A stretch of DNA of 64,000 nt from Flavobacterium gawalongense (GTDB lineage Bacteria > Bacteroidota > Bacteroidia > Flavobacteriales > Flavobacteriaceae), in NCBI RefSeq assembly GCF_007097265.1, contig NZ_VJZP01000008.1:79103-143102 (forward strand), in the 5' to 3' direction. A model generated the notes under the pieces. That model was not told the origin of the DNA. It did not search any database and worked only from the letters and a program-made list of their open reading frames with translations. How positions within the stretch are numbered: position 1 is the stretch's first letter; each line of letters starts with the position of its first letter. A program made the position numbers and the translations under genes. Shown piece by piece: positions 16,900 to 26,187 of the stretch.

Positions 16900-19122
16900 C
16901 TAAGTTTTATAAACTCTTGTGACCTTATCGATTCCGTCAATTTTTTTAATATTATTGATCATTTTTTTCAAAATTGTATTATTTTGAACAATTACCGTCA
17001 CTTGACCATGAAATATTCCTGCATCTGTATTCAACGAAATGCTCTGAATATTAACATGCATATTGTTTGAAATCACTTTTGTTAACTGGTTCGTAAGCCC
17101 TAAAACATCCATTCCAGTTATGTTTATTATGGCTTTGAATTCTTCTTGTGAAGAGTCAATCCATTTGGCAGTCATTATTCTGTAAGCATAGTTGGATTGC
17201 ATTCCAATGGCATTTGGACAATCTTTTTTATGCACTTTTATCCCTTCGTTGATGGTTACAAATCCAAATACATCATCTCCAGGAATCGGATTACAGCAAG
17301 GGGATAATTTGTAATCCAGTTTGTCATGTTCCTTTCCAAAAACAAGTAAATCATAGTTACTGCTTATTATTGGTTTATGAATATCTTCATCGGCTGTACT
17401 ACTTGCGGAACGTTTTATTTTATTTTTGAAAAAATTAATAAAAGTGTTACTTTTTTGAGCAGCATAATCTTTGAGTTGCTGATTTTCTATGGCGCCAATT
17501 CCCACTCTGTAAAATAAATCTAAACTCGTTTTTAATTTGAAAAAGTTAACCAATTCATTAACAACGGATTCGTTTAAAGTTATTTTTAAATGTTTTAACT
17601 TTCGGGTAAGTATTTCTTTTCCTTCTTCGCCAATTTTCTTGGTGTTTTCGTTTAAAACGTTTTTAATTTTCGTTTTTGCTCTCGAAGTCGTTACATAATC
17701 GAGCCAGTTAGAAGTCGGTTTTTGATGTTGTGAGGTGATAACTTCAATTTGATCCCCGCTTTTTAATTCGAAGTTCAAAGGAACTAATTTGCCATTGACA
17801 CGCGTTCCTCTGGTGCGAATTCCTATTTCGGAGTGAATGCTGAAAGCAAAATCTAGTGAAGTTGCTCCTTTAGGCAATGATTTTATTTCCCCTTTTGGAG
17901 TAAAGACAAAGATTTCTTTTGAATATAAATTCATTTTGAAATCTTCCACAAAATCTACCGCGTTGGTTTCTGAACTTTCTAAGGCTTCTTTTAGTAAATT
18001 CAGCCACACATCCAGTTCACTTTCCTCAGTAGCTCCATTTTTATATTTGTAATGTGCAGCGTATCCTTTTTCTGCAATTTCATCCATACGTTCGCTTCGT
18101 ACCTGAACTTCTACCCAGCGGCCTTTTGGTCCCATAACGGTAATGTGCAGGGCTTCATAACCAGTAGATTTAGGCGAAGAAATCCAATCCCGTAAACGAC
18201 TGGGACTCGGTCTGTAATAATCAGTTACTATGGAATAGATTTTCCAAGCAAGGAATTTTTCTTCGTGCGGAGTTGATTTATATACGATGCGAAGTGCAAA
18301 CTTATCATAAACTTCATCGAAGCTTACGTTTTGCGCTTTCATTTTTCTGCGAATGGAGTAAATGGATTTTGGACGACCTTTTATGACATAATCGATTCCT
18401 TCAGCATCCAATGCTGTTTTTAACACATCTGAAATATCTTTTATATAGGCATCCTGTTCTTCTTTGGTCTCTTTTATTTTACTTACAATTTCATTGTAAA
18501 TGGCAGGTTCCGTATATTTTAATCCTAAATCTTCGAGTTTTGTTTTAATGTTGTATAGACCCAATCGGTGTGCTAATGGGGCATATATGTATAAAGTTTC
18601 AGATGCAATTTTGGTTTGTTTGTCTTCTTGCATCGAATCCATCGTTTGCATATTGTGCAAACGATCGGCTAATTTTATAAGAATTACACGTACATCATCA
18701 TTGAGGGTTAATATCATTTTACGGAAGTTTTCCGCTTGTATTGAGGCATTTAAATCCTTTTGCACCATTGAAATTTTTGTCAATCCATCAACAAGTTGTG
18801 CTACTTTAGGATTGAATAAGCGTTCAATGTCTTGCACTGTCATGAGCGTATCTTCGACTACGTCGTGCAATAATGCAGCAGCAATAGACGTGGCTCCCAA
18901 ACCTATTTCTGAAGCGACAATTTTTGCCACAGCAATAGGATGAAAAATGTAGGCTTCGCCTGATTTTCTTCGTTGTTCTTTATGGGCATCAACTGCAACA
19001 TCAAAAGCTTTACGGATGAGTTTTTTATCTTCATCAGTCAGGGTTTGATAACTTATGCGGAGTAGCTCTTTGTATTCTTGAGCAATTGCTTTGTTTTCTT
19101 TTTCTATATCTATTTCAATCAT
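16900..19122 (-). CDS. rsh: Bifunctional (p)ppGpp synthetase/hydrolase (RelA/SpoT homologue)
   Basis: 740 aa with the full long-RSH layout. An HD hydrolase domain comes first (LLHDVVEDT near residue 85), so the hydrolase is likely active. Next is the synthetase domain (GRPKSIYSIRRKM; TGYEALHITVMGP), then TGS (about 390-450, FTPKGEIKSLPKGATSLDFA), a helical/zinc-finger region with CCNPIPGDDVFGF, and a C-terminal ACT domain (about 665-740). It makes and degrades the stringent-response alarmone. The ATG at 19122 is chosen because the longer form would need a TTG at 19137. The protein probably controls purine and ribosome gene use; purA lies two genes downstream. Confidence 0.97.
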   Translation of the reverse strand: MIEIDIEKENKAIAQEYKELLRISYQTLTDEDKKLIRKAFDVAVDAHKEQRRKSGEAYIFHPIAVAKIVASEIGLGATSIAAALLHDVVEDTLMTVQDIERLFNPKVAQLVDGLTKISMVQKDLNASIQAENFRKMILTLNDDVRVILIKLADRLHNMQTMDSMQEDKQTKIASETLYIYAPLAHRLGLYNIKTKLEDLGLKYTEPAIYNEIVSKIKETKEEQDAYIKDISDVLKTALDAEGIDYVIKGRPKSIYSIRRKMKAQNVSFDEVYDKFALRIVYKSTPHEEKFLAWKIYSIVTDYYRPSPSRLRDWISSPKSTGYEALHITVMGPKGRWVEVQVRSERMDEIAEKGYAAHYKYKNGATEESELDVWLNLLKEALESSETNAVDFVEDFKMNLYSKEIFVFTPKGEIKSLPKGATSLDFAFSIHSEIGIRTRGTRVNGKLVPLNFELKSGDQIEVITSQHQKPTSNWLDYVTTSRAKTKIKNVLNENTKKIGEEGKEILTRKLKHLKITLNESVVNELVNFFKLKTSLDLFYRVGIGAIENQQLKDYAAQKSNTFINFFKNKIKRSASSTADEDIHKPIISSNYDLLVFGKEHDKLDYKLSPCCNPIPGDDVFGFVTINEGIKVHKKDCPNAIGMQSNYAYRIMTAKWIDSSQEEFKAIINITGMDVLGLTNQLTKVISNNMHVNIQSISLNTDAGIFHGQVTVIVQNNTILKKMINNIKKIDGIDKVTRVYKT

Positions 19123-19341
19123 AACGGCATGGTTCAATTCCTAAAAATAGAAATTAGTTAGGAGATATGCAAGTAAAAAAGGTTTCTGAGGCTAAAACCC
19201 GAAATAAAATCATTAAGATTTGTATTGGACTCTTTTGAAATCCAAATCCTGAAAATCATAACTAAAATCGGTTGATTCAGGTATTGGACTCATTTTTAGG
19301 TTAATTTATTTTTTTATTTTCTGCAATTTAAAATCTTAAAT

Positions 19342-20136
19342 CTAAAACCCTCTCTGTCTTTTGGCTTCAAAAATCAAAATCGCTGCGGCAACCGAAACAT
19401 TCATAGAATCGATTTCGCCTTGCATTGGAATAATAATATTTTGGGTTGCTTCTTTTCTCCATTCTTCAGTCAATCCAGTGGCTTCAGTTCCCACGACCAG
19501 CGCCGTTGGCGTCGTGTAATCCTGTGTATGATAAGAGGTCGAATTTTGCAAAGTAGCACAATAAAAATTGATTTTTCTTTCTTTCAAAAAAGCAATAATT
19601 TCCGATGTGGTTCCGGTAGCAATTTGGTTGGTAAATAAACAACCCACGCTGGAACGCACAATATTTGGATTGTATAAATCGCTTTTTGGATTGGCAATAA
19701 TTACGGCGTCCAGATTAGCAGCATCGGCAGTTCGTAATAAAGCCCCAATATTGCCTGGTTTTTCGGGCGCTTCGGCAACAAGAATCAATGGGTTTTCAGA
19801 TAATTTTAAATCGGATAATTGCAACGATTTGGTTTTGGCTACAGCCAAAACACCTTCAGTAGTATCCCGATACGCCAGTTTTTGATACACTTCCTTGTTG
19901 ATTTCTATCAGTTCAGCATTTTTAGATAATTGTCTGGCTTCGGCTTCGGAACAAATTTCAGGTAAAAATAATAGCGTTTCCATTTCATAACCGCCTTTAA
20001 TGGCAATTGAAATTTCACGTTTTCCCTCAATTAAAAATGTTCCGGATTGTTTCCGTGCTTTTGCTTTTTCCTGCAATAACACTAAAGATTTTATAAATGG
20101 ATTTTGTATCGAAGTGATTTGTTTCAAGACTTTCAA
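19342..20136 (-). CDS. TrmH/SpoU family RNA 2'-O-methyltransferase
   Basis: 264-aa SPOUT methyltransferase. An N-terminal RNA-binding segment (FLIEGKREISIAIKGG) precedes the knotted domain with its three motifs: PGNIGALLRTADA (about 130), VGTEATGLTEEW (about 217) and IPMQGEIDSMNVSVAAAI (about 235). It 2'-O-methylates tRNA or rRNA using S-adenosylmethionine. It must begin at a TTG (20136, or another TTG three codons in) because a TAG stop lies directly before the first. A TATCTTTG box sits 19 bases upstream. The modified nucleotide cannot be told from sequence. Confidence 0.93.
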   Translation of the reverse strand: MKVLKQITSIQNPFIKSLVLLQEKAKARKQSGTFLIEGKREISIAIKGGYEMETLLFLPEICSEAEARQLSKNAELIEINKEVYQKLAYRDTTEGVLAVAKTKSLQLSDLKLSENPLILVAEAPEKPGNIGALLRTADAANLDAVIIANPKSDLYNPNIVRSSVGCLFTNQIATGTTSEIIAFLKERKINFYCATLQNSTSYHTQDYTTPTALVVGTEATGLTEEWRKEATQNIIIPMQGEIDSMNVSVAAAILIFEAKRQRGF

Positions 20137-20154
20137 CTATTTAATTAATAGCTA

Positions 20155-20162
20155 CAAAGATA
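20155..20162 (-). promoter_or_regulatory. Candidate -7 box for the TrmH-type gene
   Basis: TATCTTTG on the minus strand, ending 18 bases before the TTG start; matches TAnnTTTG. Confidence 0.4.
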
Positions 20163-20304
20163 CATAGAGAAAATTCAGTTTTTCTTATTCGATTCGAATA
20201 TTTATTTGTCGGGAATACGTCGATTAATTATAGGTGTTTCAGGTCGGTTTCACGAGTATTTTCTTTATTTTTGTCAAAATCGAAATTCAAAAATCCCAAT
20301 TCAA

Positions 20305-20907
20305 ATGTTTCATTTATTAGACATCATCGGTACGATGGCTTTTGCCATGTCAGGCGCATTGACCGCCATGAGTAAAAAACTGGATCCTTTTGGTGTGTTT
20401 ATCATTGCATTTGTAACTGCGGTTGGCGGAGGAACGTTGCGGGATATCATGATTGGCAGAACGCCCGTGGGATGGATGCTGGACTTGAAGTACGTTTATG
20501 TAATCATTATTGGCTTTGTCCTGGCCATTATTTTTAGAAAAAAATTCGACCGATTACGAACTTCTTTGTTTTTATTTGACACCATTGGATTGGGTGTTTT
20601 TACTTTAATTGGTCTTGAAAAAGGAATAAATATTGGACTTCATCCTGTTATTTGTATTGCATTAGGAACAATGACGGCCTGTTTTGGAGGCGTTATCCGC
20701 GATATTTTATGTACCGAAATACCTGTTATTTTCAGAAGGGAAATTTACGCCACGATTTGTATTTTGGGCGGAATTGTTTTTTTTCTACTTCGAAAATTGA
20801 ATTTGGAGAACGATGTTTTATACTTAACAACTTCACTGGTTATCATTTCGGTTCGCTTGATGGCCGTGAAATTCAAATGGTATTTGCCCACTTTAGAACA
20901 TAAATAA
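20305..20907 (+). CDS. Trimeric intracellular cation (TRIC)-type channel, YadS/UPF0126 family
   Basis: 200-aa membrane protein with about seven hydrophobic segments in two internally similar halves. MFHLLDIIGTMAFAMSGALT begins the first; ALGTMTACFGGVIRDILC in the second mirrors FVTAVGGGTLRDIMIG in the first. The repeated GG-RD motif is the family hallmark. Prokaryotic homologues of TRIC channels conduct cations, but the physiological role is poorly known. The ATG at 20305 is preferred since the longer frame adds 33 non-membrane residues unlike the family. It lies 35 bases before the polysaccharide cluster. Confidence 0.88.
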   Translation: MFHLLDIIGTMAFAMSGALTAMSKKLDPFGVFIIAFVTAVGGGTLRDIMIGRTPVGWMLDLKYVYVIIIGFVLAIIFRKKFDRLRTSLFLFDTIGLGVFTLIGLEKGINIGLHPVICIALGTMTACFGGVIRDILCTEIPVIFRREIYATICILGGIVFFLLRKLNLENDVLYLTTSLVIISVRLMAVKFKWYLPTLEHK

Positions 20908-20942
20908 AAATTGATTACTTTCACAAAGTTTAAAATCGAATA

Positions 20943-21893
20943 GTGAATAAGTACTTTGTCAAGCAATATCAGAAAACTGATTATACGAATTGGAATGCCT
21001 TTATTGGTCAGGCCAAAAATGCTACTTTCTTATTCCATCGTGATTTTATGGAATATCATAAGGATCGATTTGAGGATTTCTCGTTGATGATTTTTGAGAC
21101 TGAAAAGTTGGTTGCAGTTTTACCGGCAAATAGGGTTGGAGATGCAGTTTATTCACATCAAGGATTGACCTATGGAGGGTTGGTTTATTCCCATAAAATT
21201 AATGGAGAAAGAGTAGAAGGGATTTTAGACTCTCTTTTAAATTTTCTTAAAGAAAATTTGATAAAATCATTTTATTTTAAACCAATTCCTTTATTTTATT
21301 CTTCAAAAGGCAACGCTGAAATGGATTTTTTCGTGCTTAAAAAAGGAGCTTTTTTGGACAAAAAAGAAATGAATTTAGCTATTAATCTAGTGATGCCTTT
21401 AGCGATTTCAAAAAGTAAATTAAAGCATTTTAGAAAAATTGAAGGGCTTGATTTACAACTAGTAGAAGAAGCTCGGTTTGAATCTTTTTGGGAATTGGTT
21501 TTAGAGCCAAGACTATTGGAAAAATACAATGTAAAACCAGTTCACACTTTACAAGAAATCACAAAACTAAAGGAAAATTTTCCGAATAATATTAAACAAT
21601 ATTCAGTGTATTATGATGATGCTATTATTGCTGGAGTGACAATTTTTGAAACCGAAAATGTTGTAAAATCACAATATGGAGCCACTTCTAAAAAAGGGGA
21701 AGAGTTAAGAGCATTGGATTTTTTATTCATTAGTTTAATAGAAAAATACAAGAGAGAAGGGAAGTTTTTTTTTGATATGGGTATCGTTAATGATGACAAT
21801 GAAAAAGGGTATCACGCAGGACTTTTGAAACAAAAAGAAGAATTAGGTTGCTCTGTTTATAGTCAGGATTTTTATAAAATGAATCTTATATGA
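20943..21893 (+). CDS. GNAT/FemAB-like N-acyltransferase
   Basis: 316-aa soluble protein beginning with GTG. It has the double-GNAT look of FemAB-like enzymes: [20 protein letters not shown], then [15 protein letters not shown], and a C-terminal [20 protein letters not shown] resembling the acyl-donor half. It overlaps the aminotransferase gene by 4 bases (ATGA), so translation is probably coupled. A plausible role is acylating the amino sugar made by that aminotransferase, but this is inferred from position. It is the first gene of the polysaccharide cluster. Confidence 0.7.
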   Translation: MNKYFVKQYQKTDYTNWNAFIGQAKNATFLFHRDFMEYHKDRFEDFSLMIFETEKLVAVLPANRVGDAVYSHQGLTYGGLVYSHKINGERVEGILDSLLNFLKENLIKSFYFKPIPLFYSSKGNAEMDFFVLKKGAFLDKKEMNLAINLVMPLAISKSKLKHFRKIEGLDLQLVEEARFESFWELVLEPRLLEKYNVKPVHTLQEITKLKENFPNNIKQYSVYYDDAIIAGVTIFETENVVKSQYGATSKKGEELRALDFLFISLIEKYKREGKFFFDMGIVNDDNEKGYHAGLLKQKEELGCSVYSQDFYKMNLI

Positions 21894-23002
21894 TACCATT
21901 TCTTGATTTAAAAAAAATAAACGAGTCTTATGAAACCGCTTTTCAAGAAAAATTGAAATCGGTTTTAGAAACGGGTCGGTATATTTTAGGGAATGAAGTC
22001 AAAGAATTTGAAACCAATTTTGCCAAGTATTGCGGAACAGCATATTGTATCGGAACAGGAAATGGTTTTGATGCTTTAGTTCTGATTTTTAAAGCCTACA
22101 TTCAACTCGGAAAATTACAAAAAGGCGATGAAGTTATTGTTCCAGCAAACACTTACATTGCCAGTATTCTAGCTATTTTACAAGCAGATTTAATTCCTGT
22201 TTTAGTCGAGCCAAGGCTGGAAACCTACAACATCAATCCTGATTTAATGTTAGAAAAAATTACTTCGAAAACAAAAGCAATTTTAGCGGTTCATCTTTAC
22301 GGACAACTGGCTGAAATGGATGCGATAAATGAAATTGCTGTTGCAAATGATTTACTGGTTATTGAAGATGCGGCTCAGGCTCATGGAACAATCAGAAATC
22401 AAGAATCAAAAATCAAGAATCAAAAATCAAGCGTAGCGTATAGTTTTTATCCCGGAAAAAATTTGGGAGCATTAGGTGATGGCGGTGCTGTTACCACAAA
22501 TGATTCTGAATTGGCCAAAACCATTCAGTCGCTTAGAAATTATGGTTCAGAAACGAAATATCACAATGATCATATTGGTGTAAATTCAAGACTGGACGAA
22601 TTACAAGCCGCTTTTCTGAATGTAAAATTACCCAATTTAGACACTGAAAATGAAAAGCGAAGAGTAATTGCTAAACGCTATTTATCTGAAATTAATAATG
22701 ATAAAATAATTCTTCCAACAGTGTCATTGCGAGGAACGAAGCAATCTAATCATGTTTTTCATTTGTTTGTTATTCGAACGCAAAACAGAACCAATTTACA
22801 AGACTATTTATATCAAAATGGTATCCAAACGGTAATACACTATCCCATTCCGCCACACAATCAAAAAGCTTTGTCATTATGGAACCATTTGTCTTTTCCT
22901 ATTACCCAAAAAATTCATGATGAAGTGTTGAGTTTGCCTATAAGCCCAGTTTTGACAATGGATGAGGTATGTTTTGTTATTGCTGTTTTAAATAAATATT
23001 AA
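21890..23002 (+). CDS. DegT/DnrJ/EryC1 sugar aminotransferase, FdtB-like, with two repeat-derived insertions
   Basis: 370-aa PLP enzyme of the sugar 3-aminotransferase group. [17 protein letters not shown] at the N-terminus, the IEDAAQAHG aspartate block near residue 160 and the lysine motif [18 protein letters not shown] near 184 (the Lys binds PLP) are intact. FdtB-type enzymes aminate a dTDP-3-keto-6-deoxyhexose. The FdtA-like isomerase at 27299 makes the same pathway likely. Two stretches look foreign: residues 170-181 ([12 protein letters not shown], a 14-base tandem repeat) and 279-286 (SLRGTKQS, a dispersed repeat). Both stay in frame and miss the catalytic blocks, so the enzyme may still work. 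Confidence 0.9.
   Translation: MIPFLDLKKINESYETAFQEKLKSVLETGRYILGNEVKEFETNFAKYCGTAYCIGTGNGFDALVLIFKAYIQLGKLQKGDEVIVPANTYIASILAILQADLIPVLVEPRLETYNINPDLMLEKITSKTKAILAVHLYGQLAEMDAINEIAVANDLLVIEDAAQAHGTIRNQESKIKNQKSSVAYSFYPGKNLGALGDGGAVTTNDSELAKTIQSLRNYGSETKYHNDHIGVNSRLDELQAAFLNVKLPNLDTENEKRRVIAKRYLSEINNDKIILPTVSLRGTKQSNHVFHLFVIRTQNRTNLQDYLYQNGIQTVIHYPIPPHNQKALSLWNHLSFPITQKIHDEVLSLPISPVLTMDEVCFVIAVLNKY
22397..22431 (+). repeat. 14-base tandem repeat inside the aminotransferase gene
   Basis: AATCAAGAATCAAA is repeated twice exactly and followed by AATCAAG. It encodes most of [12 protein letters not shown], replacing a surface loop just before the PLP lysine motif. Related AATCAAGAATC wording occurs between genes at 60149-60269. 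Confidence 0.75.
22724..22747 (+). repeat. SLRGTKQS repeat inside the aminotransferase gene
   Basis: 24 bases starting TCATTGCGAGGAACG and encoding exactly SLRGTKQS in frame. I recall this sequence as a widespread intergenic repeat in Bacteroidota that sometimes lies in genes. Confidence 0.8.
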
Positions 23003-23005
23003 ATA

Positions 23006-24493
23006 GTGTCTGATAGTAAAACGTCATATCATCAAATTGTAAAAACGACCTCGCTTTTTGGCGGAGTTCAATTTCTCACTATTATTATTTCTATAATTCG
23101 TACCAAATTAATTGCCGTCTTTATTGGTCCTACGGGAATGGGAATTGTTTCTTTATTGAATTCGGCTATCAATATTATTGGTGGCGTTACAAACTTAGGG
23201 ATTGAAACCAGTGGTGTAAAACATATTTCGAGTAATTATAAAAATAATGACTTAAAAAATGTTTCGACCCTTGTTGCAATAGTAAAAAAACTGACATTAG
23301 CAACCGGAATTTTAGGATGTATAGTTGCTATCATTTTTTCTCGTTGGTTAAGTCAATTAACTTTTGGGAATTCAAATCATATCTTTTCGTTTGTTTTTAT
23401 TTCGATTACCTTGTTATTTAGGCAATTAATGATAGGACAATTGGTCGTTTTACAGGGTCTAAGGAGAATGAAGCTTTTGGCGAAAGCCAATTTTTACGGA
23501 AATTCATTTGGGTTGTTATTTTCAATTCCATTGTACTATTATTACCGAATTGACGCAATAGTTCCCTCAATTATTGTCGCTTCATTAGCATCATTGTTGT
23601 TTTCTTTTTATTATTCGAAAAAGATACAATTCGAAAAAATTATAGTTTCCAATAAACAATTAACCACCGCAGGAAAAAGCATAATTAAACTAGGAATACT
23701 ATTGACATTAAGTGGTTTGTTGACTTTGGTGACAACATATTTAATTCAAATTTATGTTGGAAAACAGGGAGGTATTGAACAAGTTGGGTTTTATAATGCG
23801 GGTTTTACCTTGTTGAATTCTTATGTTGGAATAATTTTCACGGCAATGAGTACCGATTATTTTCCAAGATTAGCTTCAATTAGTGATGAGAATGAAAAAG
23901 TCAGAACCAGTGTTATTCAGCAATCTTTCATTTCGATTCTGATTATAACACCTATAATAATTCTGTTTTTAACGTTGATTCCGCTTATCGTGAAAATTAT
24001 TTACACTCCAGCTTTCATTTCTATTATCCCAATGGTTTGTTTTGGAATATTGGCGATGTTGTTTAAAGCGGTTTCCTGGTCGATGGGTTATATTTTGATT
24101 GCCAAAGGAGATTCGAAAATGTTCATGAAAACCGCTGTTGGTTTCAATATCATATCTTTATTTTTAAATGTTTTAGGATATTATTATTATGGATTAGAAG
24201 GACTTGGATTTAGTTTTTTTGTCTATTATTTGATTCATTTTTTTGGTTTAAAAATAATTACTAAAAAAAGATATGATTTTTATTTTGACAATGATTTTTA
24301 TAAAATATATTTAATTTGCATCCTAATGTGTATAGCGACTTTTTTGTTTCGATACATTCCGGATCCAATTTTAAAGTACAGTTTAATGTCAGCAATGGTA
24401 CTAATTTCGTTTGTTTTTGTTTTATTTCAAATGAATAAAATGATGGAATTAAAGGGGTTGTTCAATGCTATAATTAAGAGAAAGAATGATTGA
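23006..24493 (+). CDS. O-antigen/polysaccharide flippase (Wzx-like)
   Basis: 495-aa membrane protein with about 12-14 hydrophobic segments. The N-terminal SLFGGVQFLTIIISIIRTKL and FIGPTGMGIVSLLNS segments are typical of Wzx/O-antigen translocases of the MOP superfamily, which flip lipid-linked sugar units to the periplasmic face. The GTG at 23006 follows the upstream stop by 3 bases and an in-frame TAG lies directly before it, which fixes this start. The downstream acyltransferase overlaps it by 8 bases, indicating one operon with the aminotransferase. Confidence 0.9.
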   Translation: MSDSKTSYHQIVKTTSLFGGVQFLTIIISIIRTKLIAVFIGPTGMGIVSLLNSAINIIGGVTNLGIETSGVKHISSNYKNNDLKNVSTLVAIVKKLTLATGILGCIVAIIFSRWLSQLTFGNSNHIFSFVFISITLLFRQLMIGQLVVLQGLRRMKLLAKANFYGNSFGLLFSIPLYYYYRIDAIVPSIIVASLASLLFSFYYSKKIQFEKIIVSNKQLTTAGKSIIKLGILLTLSGLLTLVTTYLIQIYVGKQGGIEQVGFYNAGFTLLNSYVGIIFTAMSTDYFPRLASISDENEKVRTSVIQQSFISILIITPIIILFLTLIPLIVKIIYTPAFISIIPMVCFGILAMLFKAVSWSMGYILIAKGDSKMFMKTAVGFNIISLFLNVLGYYYYGLEGLGFSFFVYYLIHFFGLKIITKKRYDFYFDNDFYKIYLICILMCIATFLFRYIPDPILKYSLMSAMVLISFVFVLFQMNKMMELKGLFNAIIKRKND

Positions 24494-25241
24494 AATTTTA
24501 AAAAATAACTATAGAAAAGCAAGGTCAAGTTATCAAAAACTTAAATTTTATTATTCCGTAAACTGGACAAAAACGCTGTGTTTTAATTTCAAAAAATTCC
24601 CTTTGAGTATTGCCAAAAAACTTCCTGTCTTTTTTTATGGAAAAGTAAAATTTGCCTCGATAACTGGTAAAATTGAAATTAAAGGAGAAATTAAAAAAGG
24701 AATGATTGGTTTTGGACAACGGTATGAAATGAACACGCTTCACAAAGGAATTGCCGAAATTAATATTTTAGGAACTCTGGTTTTCAAGGGCCACGTTCAA
24801 TTTGGTAAAGATTATTTTATCTACATTGGCGAGAATGGGTACTGTGAATTTGGTCACATGGCCTCTTTGGCTTCCAATGCTAAATTGATTTGCATGGAAC
24901 GAATTGTATTGGGTAATTATGCCCGTTTTGGTTCGGAATCTCAAATCATGGATACTAATTTCCATCAAATGATTGATACCCAAACTGGCAAAAAGTTTAA
25001 AATGACAGATCCAATTTTAATCGGAAATTACAATTACGCAGCAAGCAGAGTTACTGTCATGCAAAATACTAAAACGCCGGATTATTGTACGATAGCTTCT
25101 AATAGTTTGTGTAATACCGATTATACTTCATTTGGTTCGAATGTTTTAATAGGAGGTATTCCGGCAAAATTCATAAAAGATTCAGTTTCTAGAGATTGGG
25201 AAGGGGAAAAAACAGCGTTAGATGATTATTTAATAGTGTAG
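24486..25241 (+). CDS. Left-handed beta-helix (hexapeptide repeat) acyltransferase
   Basis: 251 aa. After a basic N-terminal region comes a run of hexapeptide-type turns from about residue 60 (KIEIKGEIKKGMIGFG; FGHMASLASNAKLICM; IVLGNYARFGSESQIMD). It ends with the usual cap GSNVLIGGIPAKFIKD. Asn-Phe-His in MDTNFHQM provides a candidate catalytic His. Such enzymes O- or N-acetylate sugars; this one could be the FdtC-type step or a capsule O-acetyltransferase. It overlaps the flippase gene by 8 bases. Confidence 0.85.
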   Translation: MIEILKNNYRKARSSYQKLKFYYSVNWTKTLCFNFKKFPLSIAKKLPVFFYGKVKFASITGKIEIKGEIKKGMIGFGQRYEMNTLHKGIAEINILGTLVFKGHVQFGKDYFIYIGENGYCEFGHMASLASNAKLICMERIVLGNYARFGSESQIMDTNFHQMIDTQTGKKFKMTDPILIGNYNYAASRVTVMQNTKTPDYCTIASNSLCNTDYTSFGSNVLIGGIPAKFIKDSVSRDWEGEKTALDDYLIV

Positions 25242-25242
25242 T

Positions 25243-26142
25243 TTATGAAATCAGTAAATGGAATATCAGCTTAATTTCCAGAATAATATACTTCAATAAT
25301 AATGCGCTGTTTGAAGTTTTATATGCTAGAATCATCTCAAAATGAATGCGTTTCAAAATAGCTTTATTCTCTTTTTTTGTTTCATTCAGCCCAATGGCTT
25401 TTTTTAATATCAAATACGTGGAGTGATTGATTTTTTTTGCTCTGGAATCATTTTTCTTAAAAAAATCCGTTCCTAAAGAATTCATGACTATCCTTTTCTG
25501 GATTAGGATTTCATCGATAAAATCAAAGTCATAAACTCGGGAAGCACGAATCCAAAAATCCAAATCCTCGTAAGCCAGTGTTTCGTCATAACCATTTAAA
25601 TGATCAAATACCGATTTTTTTACCATCGAAGAAACCGAACAAATGCTATCTCCACCAGAAAGAACTGATTCATAAATGTCACCCGTTATTCTCTCGGTAA
25701 TTACTTTTTTAGAATGATCCACAGGGAAATAATGAGAGTCAAATGCGCCGTTTTCAGTAATTAAAGAGGTATTTCCATATACAATTCCAAGATTTTTATA
25801 CGATGTATTCTTGAAAGCATTCACTTGTGAAGTAACACAATTGGGCAATAAAACATCATCGGCAGCCAAGTCAATAATGAATTCTCCTTTAGCTCTTTTT
25901 AAAGCTTTGTTGAATGATTTTGTATTTCCCAAATTAGTTTCATTCGCAATAAACAGAATTTCGGGATGATCAATACCCCATTTTTCGATTACTATTTTAG
26001 AATTATCGGTACTGTAATCGTCAACAATAATGAGCTCTACAGCAGGGTAATCCAGATTGATAACAGAAAATAAACTCTCCAAGACATATTCTTCCTGGTT
26101 GTAACACAAGCAAATAATGGTAACCAGTGGATTGTCTTGCAT
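25243..26142 (-). CDS. Family 2 glycosyltransferase
   Basis: 299-aa GT-A enzyme. The N-terminal PLVTIICLCYNQEEYVLESL and VDDYSTDNSKIVIEKW are the nucleotide-binding start of family GT2, and IDLAADDVLLPNC carries the metal-binding acidic motif. The C-terminal third contains DLDFWIRASRVYDF. It inverts a nucleotide-sugar onto a lipid-linked acceptor at the inner membrane. It is transcribed against the flanking cluster genes, ends one base after the acyltransferase stop and diverges from the next glycosyltransferase over 45 bases. The sugar is unknown. Confidence 0.9.
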   Translation of the reverse strand: MQDNPLVTIICLCYNQEEYVLESLFSVINLDYPAVELIIVDDYSTDNSKIVIEKWGIDHPEILFIANETNLGNTKSFNKALKRAKGEFIIDLAADDVLLPNCVTSQVNAFKNTSYKNLGIVYGNTSLITENGAFDSHYFPVDHSKKVITERITGDIYESVLSGGDSICSVSSMVKKSVFDHLNGYDETLAYEDLDFWIRASRVYDFDFIDEILIQKRIVMNSLGTDFFKKNDSRAKKINHSTYLILKKAIGLNETKKENKAILKRIHFEMILAYKTSNSALLLKYIILEIKLIFHLLIS

Positions 26143-26187
26143 ATTTTTTAAAAGAGTTATATTTGATACGAAAATAACAAATCGATA

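Noticed and set aside
22397..22431. CRISPR-like short repeats
   Set aside because: The units are contiguous with no spacers and lie inside a coding sequence; no cas genes are present.
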